From positions 1 through 64,000 of the forward strand of contig NZ_JACJJL010000003.1 in NCBI RefSeq assembly GCF_016899955.1: a stretch of DNA of 64,000 bases. Direction: 5' to 3'. A program made the position numbers and the translations under genes. This document shows positions 28,736-38,372 of this stretch, in pieces (the first letter of the stretch is position 1; each line of letters starts with the position of its first letter). Source of the DNA: Marseilla massiliensis. Its GTDB lineage: Bacteria; Bacteroidota; Bacteroidia; Bacteroidales; Bacteroidaceae. The notes under the pieces were generated by a model. The model made no database searches, was not told the origin of the DNA, and worked only from the letters and a program-made list of their open reading frames with translations.

Positions 28736-29071
28736 TCAGTGTTCTGCCGCCTGGTCTTCGGCAGGCCCGTTGTCGTCGGTTTGCGCCCTGTGCTCGTTGG
28801 CCAAGGCCACGAGGCGCTTCAGTCCGATGGCCTTCATGTTAGGATGGTATATCACGTCGAGGCAAAGGTCGAGCAGCGCCTTGTCTCTTCCGGCTTCCGA
28901 CTCGAGCATTGCCCGAACGTTGAGTTTCAGTTTTTCAAGCACATTCTCGTCCACATAGCCGTTGCTGTCTACCAGACCGTCAAACAGCCTGTATTTTTCT
29001 ATCGTCTGCAGGTGGTCGTCGCTCACGTCGATGAATCGTGTGCCCGACATGTTTGCTTGGATTCTATACAT
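28736..29071 (-). CDS. Small conserved acidic protein of unknown function
   Basis: 111 residues, without signal or membrane segment. It begins MYRIQANMSGTRFIDVSDDH and has a helical middle (LEKLKLNVRAMLESEAGRDK, LCLDVIYHPNMKAIGLKRLV). No family was recognised. It ends 15 bp before ygiQ and is probably co-transcribed with it. A TACTTTTG box (29169-29162) lies about 90 bp upstream. Confidence 0.65.
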   Translation of the reverse strand: MYRIQANMSGTRFIDVSDDHLQTIEKYRLFDGLVDSNGYVDENVLEKLKLNVRAMLESEAGRDKALLDLCLDVIYHPNMKAIGLKRLVALANEHRAQTDDNGPAEDQAAEH

Positions 29072-29161
29072 ATAAATGTCCTTTCAGTTGATTTTTTGTT
29101 GTTGACTTTGTTTCGTTTGCGGGCGTTGGCCATGCTTTTGCATTGCCGTCCGTTGCCGATG

Positions 29162-29169
29162 CAAAAGTA
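29162..29169 (-). promoter_or_regulatory. Possible -7 box upstream of the small acidic protein
   Basis: TACTTTTG on the minus strand fits TAnnTTTG, but no TTTG is seen at the -33 spacing. Confidence 0.35.
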
Positions 29170-29802
29170 AGCATTTTCTGTCGAAAAACCTCGTGTAAGC
29201 TCAGGATTTATGGCCTCTGATGGTGCCAACCGGCCGACCGTGGCGCCGGGGTGTTGCCGGGGGCTTTCCAAAACGGCCCGTTATGCCATGCCAAACGGGC
29301 CGTATGAGGGTGTAAAACAGGCCGTTTTGTGATGCAAAACGGCACTTGCCCGAGAGCCCTACGTGGGCGTTGGCGATGCATGTGGCTGGTCTGTATTGTC
29401 CGAGGCGCCGACATGTGGCCGCAGGCTATGCCATCCACCCGTGGTGCTGCATGTGGTTTGCCGTTGCCGGGCGGTTGGCTTGATGCGCCATGGCCATGCG
29501 CCCGGCATCATGACGGCAATGAATCCGCGGCGTTTCTGAATCATTGCATTGAAGTAAGGGCATGCGTTTGGCTGAATTGTGGCAGGTGGCCGGTGAAGTG
29601 CTGGCGCCGTTGTCGCTTTGCGCAAAGGCCGTGACATTGATGCGACGCGAGGTCTTGTGCGGTGCTTCAGGGCTGTTGCCGTTTTGCGGCATGCCCACAT
29701 CCGGGCAGTGAAGTGCCCGGCATGAATTGTCGAAGAAACATTGTTTGATTGTTGTAAAGGTGATATTGGCAATGCCAATATGCAAGCTTTGCTTTTCTTT
29801 TG
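29170..29802. other. Non-coding stretch with repeat copy B
   Basis: About 630 bp, rich in G and T on the plus strand. It carries the palindromic repeat copy B at 29273-29343. Nothing else was recognised before the tRNA genes. Confidence 0.55.
29273..29343. repeat. Palindromic repeat, copy B (two hairpins)
   Basis: ACGGCCCGTT (29273-29282) pairs with AACGGGCCGT (29294-29303), and GCCGTTTTG (29321-29329) pairs with CAAAACGGC (29335-29343). The core GCCGTTT/AAACGGC is shared with copies A, C and E. Confidence 0.65.
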
Positions 29803-29875
29803 AGCGGTAAACGAGACTCGAACTCGCGACCCTCGGCTTGGGAAGCCAATGCTCTACCAACTGAGCTATTACCGC
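29803..29875 (-). tRNA. tRNA-Gly (anticodon CCC)
   Basis: 73 nt without an encoded CCA. The acceptor stem is GCGGTAA/TTACCGC, the D arm reads AGCTCAGTTGGTAGAGC, the anticodon loop TTCCCAA sits on a 5-bp stem and the T arm holds GTTCGAGTC. It reads codon GGG. The tRNA-Thr gene lies 26 bp upstream on the same strand. Confidence 0.95.
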
Positions 29876-29901
29876 AACACTATGTAAAACTTAGATATTT
29901 G

Positions 29902-29974
29902 AGCCGACACCCGGACTCGAACCGGGGACCTATTCATTACGAATGAATTGCTCTACCAACTGAGCCATGTCGGC
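29902..29974 (-). tRNA. tRNA-Thr (anticodon CGT)
   Basis: 73 nt without an encoded CCA. The acceptor stem is GCCGACA/TGTCGGC, the anticodon loop TTCGTAA is closed by ATTCA/TGAAT, and the T arm holds GTTCGAGTC. It reads codon ACG and is transcribed first in a two-tRNA unit from the promoter at 30008-30038. Confidence 0.95.
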
Positions 29975-30007
29975 TTCTTGATGCAAGCCTTTGTCTTTTT
30001 GCGTGTG

Positions 30008-30038
30008 CAAAGGTAATGCTTTTTTTTATTCTGGCAAA
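30008..30038 (-). promoter_or_regulatory. Promoter of the tRNA pair
   Basis: On the minus strand TTTG (30038-30035), 19 bp, TACCTTTG (30015-30008), a full consensus match about 35 bp before the tRNA-Thr 5' end. Confidence 0.7.
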
Positions 30039-30056
30039 ATATTTGTGTCAAAAAGT

Positions 30057-32870
30057 TCAATAAAGTTTTTCTTTTAAATATTGCCCCGTTATGCTTTCCT
30101 TGCATCCGCTCACCAATTCAGGCGTGCCGGCTACCACGATGTTGCCTCCGCGGTCGCCTCCGTCGGGGCCCATGTCGATGATATAGTCGGCGCATTTTAT
30201 TACGTCAAGGTTGTGCTCGATTACGATTACGGTGTGCCCGCGGTCAATCAGAGCGTCGAAAGCGCCGAGCAGGCGTTTGATGTCGTGGAAGTGAAGTCCC
30301 GTGGTGGGTTCGTCGAATATGAACATCGTGGGCTCCTGTTTTTCCATGCCGATGAAGTAGGCCAGTTTCACTCGCTGGTTTTCTCCTCCCGACAGCGACG
30401 ATGAGCTTTGGCCCAGCTTGATGTAGCCAAGCCCCACGTCCTCCAACGGCTTGAGGCGCTTTACAATCTGCTTCTGCCCGAAGCTCCCGAAAAACTCTAT
30501 GGCCTCGGATATTGTCATGTTGAGCACGTCGTCTATGTTCTTTCCTTCATACCTTACGTCGAGTATGTCTTTCTTGAACCTGTGTCCATGGCAGCTCTCG
30601 CACTCCAACACAAGGTCGGCCATGAACTGCATCTCCACCGTTATCACTCCGGCGCCCTTGCATTCTTCGCAACGTCCGCCGTCGGCGTTGAATGAGAAAT
30701 ACTGCGAGGTGAAGCCCATTTGCTGCGATAGCGGCTGCTGGGCGAACAGGTCTCTGATGGCGTCGTAGGCCTTGACATAAGTTGCGGGGTTTGAGCGTGT
30801 GCTCTTTCCAATGGGGTTCTGGTCTACAAACTCAATGTGCTTGATAGCCTTGATGTCGCCCGTCAGCGAGCTGAAGTCGCCCGGTGCGTCGCAAACATCG
30901 CCGAGCGTCCTCTTCATTGCCGGGTACAGAATGCCCTTGATAAGCGACGATTTGCCCGAGCCGCTTACCCCGGTGACCACTGTCATGACGTTGAGCGGTA
31001 TGGTGGCGTTCACCCCGCGCAGGTTGTTCATGCGTGCACCGTTAATCTTTATGCTCATGTTCCATTTGCGCCTTCCGTGCGGCAGCGGTATCGACTCTTC
31101 GCCGCTGATGTATTTTATGGTGTGGCTCAGCGGGTATCTGGCCACGGCATCCTTGTCGATGTGTGTGGCATTGCCGGCGAAGACTATCTCGCCGCCGAGC
31201 CTTCCGGCGTCGGGGCCAACGTCGATAAGGTAGTCTGCCGCACGTATTATTTCCTCGTCGTGCTCCACAACGACCACCGTGTTGCCCAAGGCCTGCAGCC
31301 GGCGCAGCACCCTGATGAGCCTGTCGGTGTCTCTGCTGTGCAGCCCGATGCTCGGTTCGTCAAGGATGTACAATGAGCCCACGAGGCTGCTGCCCAGCGA
31401 TGTGGTCAGGTTGATGCGCTGGCTTTCGCCGCCGCTTAGTGTGTTCGACATCCGGTTGAGTGTCAGGTATCCCAGTCCTACGTCGAGCAAAAACTGCAGT
31501 CGGTTGGTTATTTCGGCAAGCAGTCTGCTCCCAATCTCCCTGTCATGGTCGCTCAACTGCAGGTTGTCAAACCACTCTTTGAGCCGTGTTATGGGCATTT
31601 GCACTATGTCTGATATGCTGCGTCCGCATATCTTGACGTAGTCGGCCTCCTTCTTCAGCCTTGTGCCATGGCATTTCGGGCAGGTGGTCTTGCCCCTGTA
31701 ACGGCTTTGCAGCACGCGATACTGTATCTTGTATTGGTTTTCCTTGACCATGTTGAAGAAGGCGTCTATGGACACCTGGTCGTGTATGTCCTTGCCATTG
31801 TCGCCCGGCAGCCCGTGCCACAGCTGGTCTTTTTGCTGCTGTGTGAGCTTGTAGTAAGGCTCGAATATGGGGAAGTCGCTCTCTGCGGCACGGCGGCAGA
31901 ACTCGTCTTGCCATATCCTCATCTTATCGCCGTGCCAGCACACCACGCAGCCGTCGTATACACTGAGCGACGAGTTGGGTATGACCAGTTTCTCGTCGAT
32001 GCCTATCACCTTGCCGAAACCTTGGCATTCGGGGCATGCCCCGACCGGCGAGTTGAACGAGAACATGTTGTCCGACGGTTCTTCGAAAGTCATCCCGTCG
32101 GCTTCAAACTTTGTCGAGAAGTCGTAGCTTATCATCGATGGCAGGAACATGAGCCTGCAACTGCCGTCGCCTTCGTAGAATGCTGTCTCGGCAGAGTCTA
32201 CCAACCGCGATGTGGCGTCTTTGGAAGAGTCTACCGACAGGCGGTCGATGACGAGGTATATGTCGTCGGCCTTGGCGCCGTTGACGGCCTCGCTCTCCAA
32301 AAAGTCCTCTATCCTTGTGAAGTCACCACGGTAAAACAACCGTGCGTAACCCTGCAGGACATAGGCTTTTAGCTGCTGTTCGACGCTCCGTCCGTCGGAA
32401 ATCCGCAGCTTGGTCATGACCACAAACTTGGTGCCGGGGGAGAATTGGGCGGTGCATTTTATCACGTCTTCGGTCGAATGCTTCTTCACTTCCACCCCGC
32501 TTACGGGCGAAAAGGTATGGCCTATGCGTGCGAACAGCAGCCGGAGGTATTCGTATATCTCCGTTGATGTGCCCACGGTGGAGCGCGGGTTGCGGCTTAT
32601 CACTTTCTGCTCTATGGCAATGGCGGGCGGTATGCCCTTGATGTAGTCGCACTCGGGCTTGTTCATCCTGCCGAGAAACTGGCGCGCATAGGCCGAGAGG
32701 CTTTCAACATACCTGCGTTGCCCTTCGGCGTAGAGGGTGTCGAATGCCAGCGATGACTTGCCCGAGCCGCTCACTCCGGCTATTACTATGAGCTTGTTGC
32801 GTGGTATGTTTACGTCAATGTTCTTCAGGTTATTGACGCGGGCGCCTTTTATCTCAATACAATCGTTCAT
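30057..32870 (-). CDS. uvrA: Excinuclease ABC subunit A
   Basis: About 937 residues from ATG 32870 (a TTG two codons earlier is less likely). Two ATPase halves are clear: the first P-loop [13 protein letters not shown] near residue 35 and the second [13 protein letters not shown] near 640; signature motifs [12 protein letters not shown] and [12 protein letters not shown]; zinc-finger cysteines ([33 protein letters not shown]). UvrA finds DNA damage with UvrB in nucleotide excision repair. It has a TAACTTTG box at 32901-32894 and ends just before the tRNA promoter. Confidence 0.97.
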   Translation of the reverse strand: MNDCIEIKGARVNNLKNIDVNIPRNKLIVIAGVSGSGKSSLAFDTLYAEGQRRYVESLSAYARQFLGRMNKPECDYIKGIPPAIAIEQKVISRNPRSTVGTSTEIYEYLRLLFARIGHTFSPVSGVEVKKHSTEDVIKCTAQFSPGTKFVVMTKLRISDGRSVEQQLKAYVLQGYARLFYRGDFTRIEDFLESEAVNGAKADDIYLVIDRLSVDSSKDATSRLVDSAETAFYEGDGSCRLMFLPSMISYDFSTKFEADGMTFEEPSDNMFSFNSPVGACPECQGFGKVIGIDEKLVIPNSSLSVYDGCVVCWHGDKMRIWQDEFCRRAAESDFPIFEPYYKLTQQQKDQLWHGLPGDNGKDIHDQVSIDAFFNMVKENQYKIQYRVLQSRYRGKTTCPKCHGTRLKKEADYVKICGRSISDIVQMPITRLKEWFDNLQLSDHDREIGSRLLAEITNRLQFLLDVGLGYLTLNRMSNTLSGGESQRINLTTSLGSSLVGSLYILDEPSIGLHSRDTDRLIRVLRRLQALGNTVVVVEHDEEIIRAADYLIDVGPDAGRLGGEIVFAGNATHIDKDAVARYPLSHTIKYISGEESIPLPHGRRKWNMSIKINGARMNNLRGVNATIPLNVMTVVTGVSGSGKSSLIKGILYPAMKRTLGDVCDAPGDFSSLTGDIKAIKHIEFVDQNPIGKSTRSNPATYVKAYDAIRDLFAQQPLSQQMGFTSQYFSFNADGGRCEECKGAGVITVEMQFMADLVLECESCHGHRFKKDILDVRYEGKNIDDVLNMTISEAIEFFGSFGQKQIVKRLKPLEDVGLGYIKLGQSSSSLSGGENQRVKLAYFIGMEKQEPTMFIFDEPTTGLHFHDIKRLLGAFDALIDRGHTVIVIEHNLDVIKCADYIIDMGPDGGDRGGNIVVAGTPELVSGCKESITGQYLKEKLY

Positions 32871-32893
32871 ACTCAACTTATGTTTTTAGCGAG

Positions 32894-32901
32894 CAAAGTT
32901 A
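32894..32901 (-). promoter_or_regulatory. Possible -7 box of uvrA
   Basis: TAACTTTG on the minus strand fits TAnnTTTG, 23 bp before the ATG. A -33 element is not evident. No LexA-type box was recognised. Confidence 0.35.
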
Positions 32902-33014
32902 ATCAAAAACGCAGAAAAACACGAATGAATGAATCAAAAAGGATGGTCTGCCTGCCATTTGGGAGCATAGCGCAGCCCGGCTCCGTGCGCCCGAGCCGTT
33001 TGGCGGGATGCAGC

Positions 33015-33665
33015 CTAAGCCAGTTTTGCCCCGTCCATTATCTTCGGGCAGATGCCCTCGAGTCCGCATTTGTCGCAGTGTGGCTTGCGCGATGTGCAAA
33101 CGTATCTGCCGTGCAGCAGCAGCCAATGGTGGGCAAGGGGGATGTCTTCCCGTGGTATGTTTTTCATCAGTGCCTGCTCCACTTTCAATGGTGTGGTGTC
33201 GCTTTTAGCCACGAGCCCGAGCCTGTGGCTTACGCGGTAGACATGGGTGTCGACAGCCATTGTCGACTTGCCGAATGCCACCGCCTGGATTACGTTGGCC
33301 GTCTTGCGCCCCACGCCGGGCAGGTCGAGCAGCGCGTTCATGTCTTCAGGCACCTCGCCGTTGTGCCGCTCGACGAGCGTTCGGGCCAGCCCGGCCAGGT
33401 GCTTGGCCTTTGCGTTGGGGTAAGACACGCTGCTTATGTAGTCGAGCAGCTCTTCCGGCTCGGCCGCCGCCATGGCTTTGGCGTCAGGGTAGCGCGCAAA
33501 CAGCTGCGGGGTGACTTGGTTCACCCGCTTGTCTGTGCATTGTGCGCTGAGCACCACGGCCACAAGCAGTTGGAATATGCTGCCGAATTCAAGTTCGGTG
33601 TTGGCTTCCGGCATTTCGTTGCGGAAGAAATCTATCACTTTTTCGTATCTTTCTCTCTTTGTCAT
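33015..33665 (-). CDS. nth: Endonuclease III
   Basis: 216 residues from ATG 33665 (MTKRERYEKVIDFFRNEMPE), the usual length. The helix-hairpin-helix LLDLPGVGRKTANVI contains the catalytic lysine, VDTHVYRVSHRLGL the catalytic aspartate, and the C-terminus has the 4Fe-4S cysteines in C-x6-C-x2-C-x5-C spacing. It removes oxidised pyrimidines and cuts at abasic sites. A TACTTTTG box ends only 7 bp before the ATG, so the mRNA is probably leaderless; the longer frame upstream would include the promoter and is rejected. Confidence 0.95.
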   Translation of the reverse strand: MTKRERYEKVIDFFRNEMPEANTELEFGSIFQLLVAVVLSAQCTDKRVNQVTPQLFARYPDAKAMAAAEPEELLDYISSVSYPNAKAKHLAGLARTLVERHNGEVPEDMNALLDLPGVGRKTANVIQAVAFGKSTMAVDTHVYRVSHRLGLVAKSDTTPLKVEQALMKNIPREDIPLAHHWLLLHGRYVCTSRKPHCDKCGLEGICPKIMDGAKLA

Positions 33666-33672
33666 TGCGGCA

Positions 33673-33680
33673 CAAAAGTA
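33673..33680 (-). promoter_or_regulatory. Possible -7 box of nth, next to the start codon
   Basis: TACTTTTG on the minus strand, 7 bp before the ATG. Transcription would begin at or very near the start codon. Confidence 0.4.
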
Positions 33681-33835
33681 ACATAAATATTTGAGAATAC
33701 CGATGATTTTCGTTAATTTTGCATTCTGGAACCCTTCACCATCAGTCATGCCCCGGTGGCTTCCCAGCCATGGGGCGGCCGATGGCAGAGGCCGCAGACC
33801 GGGCTTTTACATATTAATATGCAACATACAGAATA

Positions 33836-34534
33836 ATGGAAGCAAAGAGAATATTGAGTTTCTTGACAGAACTCATGGCAAACAATAACCGCGAATGGTT
33901 TCTGGAACACAAGGCCGAATACGACGACGTGCGCGCGAGCTTTGAGCAGGGCGTAGCCCTCGCCATTGCAAGGATTGCCACCTTCGACCCGTCGGTGGCC
34001 CACCTCACGGTGAAAGACGCCACCTACCGCTTTTACCGCGACACCCGTTTCTCCAAGGACAAGTCGCCATACAAGAACCATCTTGGCGCCTACATCGCCG
34101 CACATGGCAAGAAGGCGCTTCACGGCGGCTATTACATACACCTCGAACCTGGCCACTGCCTGCTGAGCTGTGGCAACTACTGGTTGCCGACAAATGTGCT
34201 CACGGCCTGCCGCAACGAGATAATGGCCAACACCGACGAGTGGCTCAAGTGTGTTGAGTCGGCCAAGTTCTTGTCGTATTTCGGCGCCGACGAGGATGCC
34301 GGGTGGGACGACAAGCAGGGATTCGGGCTGGAGCGTCTCAAGACATGCCCGTCGGGCTTTCCCCGCGACTATGAGCATGTGCGTTACCTGCGCATGAAAG
34401 ACTATTGCTGTTGGCACTGCGTGGATGACAGTTTTTTTGAGGGTGACGGATGGCTCGACGGGATGGAGCGTATATTCAAGGCCGGGAAGCCGATGATGGA
34501 CTTCATGAACTCGGTAATAGACGATTACGAATGA
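33836..34534 (+). CDS. DUF2461 family protein
   Basis: 232 residues. LSFLTELMANNNREWFLEHK, then YRFYRDTRFSKDKSPYKNHL and GGYYIHLEPGHCLLSCGNYW are the signature of the DUF2461 (TIGR02453) family, which is widespread and uncharacterised. No signal or membrane segment is present, so it is cytoplasmic. It is a single-gene unit facing a bidirectional terminator shared with the GGGtGRT gene. Confidence 0.9.
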   Translation: MEAKRILSFLTELMANNNREWFLEHKAEYDDVRASFEQGVALAIARIATFDPSVAHLTVKDATYRFYRDTRFSKDKSPYKNHLGAYIAAHGKKALHGGYYIHLEPGHCLLSCGNYWLPTNVLTACRNEIMANTDEWLKCVESAKFLSYFGADEDAGWDDKQGFGLERLKTCPSGFPRDYEHVRYLRMKDYCCWHCVDDSFFEGDGWLDGMERIFKAGKPMMDFMNSVIDDYE

Positions 34535-34651
34535 AGCCTGCCGCTGGCCGCAATCCGTTCCGGGCCGATGCCGTCTGCATGGCCGCGGGCCGGTGATGGT
34601 GAGTCATGGCAATGCATTGCCCGGTTCCGGCCTGCCGGCCGGGATGAAAAG

Positions 34652-34694
34652 AAAAGTCCTCGCTGCGGTACATTCCGCAAGCGAGGACTTTTTT
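34652..34694. terminator. Bidirectional terminator
   Basis: AAAAGTCCTCGC (34652-34663) pairs with GCGAGGACTTTT (34681-34692), with an inner GCGG/CCGC, and T-runs on both strands. It serves DUF2461 on the plus strand and the GGGtGRT unit on the minus strand. Confidence 0.8.
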
Positions 34695-34747
34695 ATTGTG
34701 CACCTGCGGCTGCGCCTTGCGTGCCGCCGGGTGGCATGTCGGTATGC

Positions 34748-35761
34748 TTATTTCTTGTTCAGGGCCATGTCTACAGTCACAGCTACGGCAACGGTGGCAC
34801 CAACCATCGGGTTGTTGCCCATGCCGAGGAAGCCCATCATCTCAACATGGGCGGGCACTGACGACGAGCCGGCGAACTGGGCGTCGGAGTGCATGCGGCC
34901 CAAGGTGTCGGTCATGCCGTATGAAGCAGGGCCGGCAGCCATGTTGTCCGGGTGCAGTGTGCGGCCCGTGCCGCCACCCGAAGCCACCGAGAAGTAAGGC
35001 TTGCCGACAAGCACGCGCTCCTTCTTGTAGGTTCCGGCAACAGGGTGCTGGAAGCGGGTGGGGTTGGTAGAGTTGCCGGTGATTGAAACATCGACGTTCT
35101 CTTTCCACAGGATGGCAACACCTTCGCGCACGTCGTCAGCGCCGTAGCACTTTACCTTTGCGCGCGGCCCGTCAGAGTAAGGTATCTCTTGAACCACCTT
35201 CAGCTCGCCTGTGTAATAGTCGAACTTGGTCTGTACGTATGTGAATCCGTTGATGCGGCTGATGATCATTGCAGCGTCCTTGCCCAGTCCGTTGAGGATT
35301 GTGCGCAGCGGGTTCTTGCGCACCTTGTTGGCCATCTCGGCAATCTTGATGGCTCCCTCGGCAGCGGCGAACGACTCGTGGCCGGCCAGGAAGGCAAAGC
35401 ACTCGGTCTCCTCGCGGAGCAGGCGGGCTGCCAGGTTGCCGTGGCCGATGCCCACCTTGCGGTCGTCGGCCACCGAACCGGGTATGCAGAAGCTCTGCAG
35501 GCCGATGCCGATGGCCTCGGCAGCGTCGGCGGCAGTCTTCACTCCCTTCTTGATGGCGATGGCGGCGCCACAAACGTAAGCCCACTTTGCGTTCTCAAAG
35601 CAGATGCCCTGAGTGTCCTCGCATATCTGGTAAGGGTCGATGCCGACGTTCTCGCAAATCTGGTTTGCCTCCTCTATGTCCTTGATGCCATTGGCGTTGA
35701 GCGCTGCCAGTACTTGCTTGATGCGACGCTCCTGGCTCTCGAAACTAACTTTTCTTATCAT
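34748..35761 (-). CDS. GGGtGRT family protein
   Basis: 337 residues. The family name comes from the conserved SGGGTGRTLHPDNMAAGPAS motif, here near residue 278; MTDTLGRMHSDAQFAGSSSV and MGFLGMGNNPMVGATVAVAV are also conserved. Cysteines occur in the N-terminal half (ICENVGIDPYQICEDTQGIC) and could bind a metal. The reaction is unknown. It follows a NifU-like scaffold gene by 17 bp, a pairing that suggests iron-sulfur cluster use. Confidence 0.88.
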   Translation of the reverse strand: MIRKVSFESQERRIKQVLAALNANGIKDIEEANQICENVGIDPYQICEDTQGICFENAKWAYVCGAAIAIKKGVKTAADAAEAIGIGLQSFCIPGSVADDRKVGIGHGNLAARLLREETECFAFLAGHESFAAAEGAIKIAEMANKVRKNPLRTILNGLGKDAAMIISRINGFTYVQTKFDYYTGELKVVQEIPYSDGPRAKVKCYGADDVREGVAILWKENVDVSITGNSTNPTRFQHPVAGTYKKERVLVGKPYFSVASGGGTGRTLHPDNMAAGPASYGMTDTLGRMHSDAQFAGSSSVPAHVEMMGFLGMGNNPMVGATVAVAVTVDMALNKK

Positions 35762-35778
35762 TGTGTCGGTCCTCCTTG

Positions 35779-36480
35779 TTATTCTTTACGTGGGTCAATA
35801 CTCTTAACAATTCCCTGCTCGGCCTTTGTGCGTCCGTAAGAGCCGGTAAACTTCTTCACGGCCTCGTTGGCGTCCATGCCGTTCTTGATGGCTTCCATCA
35901 TCTTGCCGAGGTGCACATACTCGTAGCCGCACACCTGGTTGTCCTTGTCGAGGAACATCTTGGTGATATATCCCTCTGTCAGCTCAAGGTAGCGTGTGCC
36001 TTTGGCCACAGTGCCGTAAAGTGTTCCGGTCTGCGAGCGAAGGCCCTTGCCGAGGTCTTCAAGGCCGGCTCCGATGACGAGTCCGTCCTCTGAGAATGCG
36101 CTTTGCGAGCGGCCGTAGACAATCTGCAGAAAAAGCTCGCGCATGGCGGTGTTGATGGCGTCGCACACGAGGTCGGTGTTCAGTGCTTCGAGTATGGTCT
36201 TGCCGGGCAGAATCTCTGATGCCATGGCTGCTGAGTGGGTCATGCCGGTGCACCCGATGGTCTCTACGAGGCACTCCTGAATGACACCTTCCTTTATGTT
36301 GAGCGACAGCTTGCAGGCTCCCTGCTGGGGAGCGCACCAGCCCACACCGTGAGTATAACCGGAGATGTCCTTAATCTCCTTTGCCTGAATCCACTTTCCC
36401 TCTTCCGGGATTGGGGCCGGCCCATGGTTGGGGCCTTTCGCAACAACGCACATGTTGTTGACTTCGTTAGAATAAGTCAT
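35779..36480 (-). CDS. NifU/IscU-like iron-sulfur scaffold protein
   Basis: About 233 residues from ATG 36480 (MTYSNEVNNMCVVAKGPNHG). The middle has the NifU_N-type cysteine motif VETIGCTGMTHSAAMASEIL and further cysteines (VGWCAPQQGACKLSL, LVCDAINTAM), as in scaffold proteins on which Fe-S clusters are built. The C-terminal third (from TGTLYGTVAKGTRYLEL) is an extra domain not found in IscU. No cysteine desulfurase lies nearby. With the GGGtGRT gene it forms a two-gene unit; a TAATTTTG box (36536-36529) lies about 50 bp upstream. Confidence 0.8.
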   Translation of the reverse strand: MTYSNEVNNMCVVAKGPNHGPAPIPEEGKWIQAKEIKDISGYTHGVGWCAPQQGACKLSLNIKEGVIQECLVETIGCTGMTHSAAMASEILPGKTILEALNTDLVCDAINTAMRELFLQIVYGRSQSAFSEDGLVIGAGLEDLGKGLRSQTGTLYGTVAKGTRYLELTEGYITKMFLDKDNQVCGYEYVHLGKMMEAIKNGMDANEAVKKFTGSYGRTKAEQGIVKSIDPRKE

Positions 36481-36528
36481 ATTCTTTTTAATTTTATAAA
36501 ATGAATAATTAGAGCCTTTTTTCGCTCG

Positions 36529-36536
36529 CAAAATTA
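36529..36536 (-). promoter_or_regulatory. Possible -7 box of the NifU-like/GGGtGRT unit
   Basis: TAATTTTG on the minus strand fits TAnnTTTG. No -33 TTTG is seen at the right distance. Confidence 0.35.
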
Positions 36537-37348
36537 CTAAAATCTTTCGAGATATACCTATTATTAGGTATTCTTTTTAACTCTTTAACGCCATTTTTCC
36601 ATGTCCGTATAATAAACTATGGTGATGGCCGGGCTTGCTTCCGTGGCCCGCTGGCGTGGTGGTGTGGTTGCGCCGGGGGCAGTCGGGGCGGTTGCCTCCG
36701 GCGTAGTCCGCAGCTCATGGCGGTGGTAAACAAACGTTACAAAAGCGGCTTTCCGCACCGCCCATGGCGGTTTTTCGTGCCCGTATGGCCTGTTTTGCAT
36801 GGCCAAACGGCCCGTTCGGGCGTGTTGTCCGGGCCGTTTTGGAATGCCATGTCGCATTGCTGTGTAAGTGGTTGTAGTCCAGTGAGTTTTATGGTTTATT
36901 CTAAAGTTTGAAAACAATTTGCATTCCGGGCAGCCTGCAGGGGCGCATAGGGCTTGTTGGCACCATGCTCCTGGTGGTTTGTTCTGCGCGAGGGCAATGC
37001 CTTTTGTGCGTTGTGCGCTATGGCTCAGCGTATCCGCAGCGGGAGTGGGGCGGGGCCGTGCGGTCGTGAGCCTGGGCCATTCATGGCATGTTGAGCCTGG
37101 ATGGTGGCGTTTGCGGCCCAAGCTATGCTGTCAGGCAGCAGCGCATGTAGTTAGCTGGTCTGTCCGTACGCCGTGTCGCCCATGCCGTGTCAAGTATGCA
37201 GCCATGTGCCCGAAGGCTTCTGAAGCACCGCAGGGTCAAGACGTCAACGCCGGAACAAACATCCTGCGGTATGATGGACGAATTGGGTTTAAATATGCAT
37301 TCTTCTATGACAAATGCGTATAAAACATAGTTTTTTTAGCTCGCCGGA
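36537..37348. other. Non-coding stretch with repeat copy C
   Basis: About 800 bp between divergent units, G/T-rich on the plus strand. It holds the palindromic repeat copy C (36778-36850). No gene was recognised. Confidence 0.55.
36778..36850. repeat. Palindromic repeat, copy C
   Basis: AAACGGCCCG (36805-36814) pairs with CGGGCCGTTT (36830-36839). Just before it, GTTTTGCATGGCCAAACGGCC shows the shared core and TGCATGGCC loop in an imperfect hairpin. Confidence 0.6.
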
Positions 37349-37378
37349 TTGCCGTTTCGGAAAAATCATGTAAATTTG
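37349..37378 (+). promoter_or_regulatory. Predicted promoter of the DMP19-like/smpB/metH unit
   Basis: TTG (37349-37351), 19 bp, TAAATTTG (37371-37378), ending 8 bp before the ATG. Transcription would start within a few bases of the start codon. Confidence 0.6.
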
Positions 37379-37386
37379 TAGCTGAT

Positions 37387-37890
37387 ATGAAAGAGGTAGT
37401 AATAAGTGATGCGGCATTGCGCGATGCCGCAGCAGAGGGAATGGATGCTTTTCTGCAAGTGTTTGTAGACGGCATCCTCAATGCCGTGGGCGGAGAGCTG
37501 ACGGCAGACACCATGGCAGAGCTCAACTCCGACCAGCTCACCCTGTTGGCATACCACATGATGCACGGCGAGGTGATGGACGGAGGCTTCGTGCAGCTGA
37601 TACACAACGGCTATGGCGGATTCATTTTCCAGAATCCGTTTGCCAAGGCCGTCAAGATGTGGGGGCTGCGCGACCTGGCCAAGCTGGTGTACGATGTGCG
37701 CATATTATATAACAAATATCATGAAGAGATTGAGGGCGATTGCTCTGACGAAGAGTTCATGGCGCTGTTTGAGCGCTTTGCCGAGTTCGACGATTACGAC
37801 GACAAGTTCGTAGAGAACGAGGAAGAGTGGACTGCTGCCGTGGCCCATTACGTCGACGAGCACATCGACCGTTTTGCAAGGATAGAATGA
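37387..37890 (+). CDS. DMP19-like (DUF4375) acidic protein
   Basis: 167 residues, strongly acidic. [20 protein letters not shown] followed by [20 protein letters not shown] resembles the core of the DUF4375/DMP19 family (N-G-G-F-x-Q-x-x-x-N). Neisseria DMP19 is a dimeric DNA mimic that sequesters a repressor; whether this one does so is not known. Its stop overlaps the smpB ATG, so it is the first gene of a smpB-metH unit with its own promoter. Confidence 0.75.
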   Translation: MKEVVISDAALRDAAAEGMDAFLQVFVDGILNAVGGELTADTMAELNSDQLTLLAYHMMHGEVMDGGFVQLIHNGYGGFIFQNPFAKAVKMWGLRDLAKLVYDVRILYNKYHEEIEGDCSDEEFMALFERFAEFDDYDDKFVENEEEWTAAVAHYVDEHIDRFARIE

Positions 37891-38372
37891 CGATGAACAA
37901 GGAAGAAGAACTGATACGGAAGAAAAGCCCGGTCAACATACGCAACAAAAAGGCTGCATACGAGTATTTTTTCATTGACACATACACGGCCGGAATAGTG
38001 CTGACCGGTACAGAAATCAAGTCAATCAGGATGGGAAAGGCCAGCCTGGTCGACACATTCTGCTACATCAACAACGGCGAGATATGGGTGAAAGGCATGA
38101 GCGTGAGCCCATACTTCTACGGGTCGTACAACAACCATGACGTAAAGCGCGACCGCAAGCTGTTGCTGAACAAGCGGGAGATACAGAAATTGCAGTCGGC
38201 CACGAAGCAGACAGGGTATACCATCGTGCCGCTGCTCGTGTTTATCGATGGCAACGGACGCGCAAAGATGGACATCGCCCTGTGCAAGGGCAAGAAAGAC
38301 TTCGACAAGCGACAGACACTGAAAGAGAAAGAAGACAGGCGCGAGATGGACCGTGCCATAAAACATTATTGA
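37887..38372 (+). CDS. smpB: SsrA-binding protein
   Basis: 161 residues from ATG 37887, which overlaps the previous stop (ATGA); ATG 37893 is also possible. [20 protein letters not shown] and [20 protein letters not shown], then [20 protein letters not shown] and the C-terminal [20 protein letters not shown] are SmpB motifs. SmpB delivers tmRNA to stalled ribosomes. The metH start follows the stop with no gap. Confidence 0.95.
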   Translation: MTMNKEEELIRKKSPVNIRNKKAAYEYFFIDTYTAGIVLTGTEIKSIRMGKASLVDTFCYINNGEIWVKGMSVSPYFYGSYNNHDVKRDRKLLLNKREIQKLQSATKQTGYTIVPLLVFIDGNGRAKMDIALCKGKKDFDKRQTLKEKEDRREMDRAIKHY

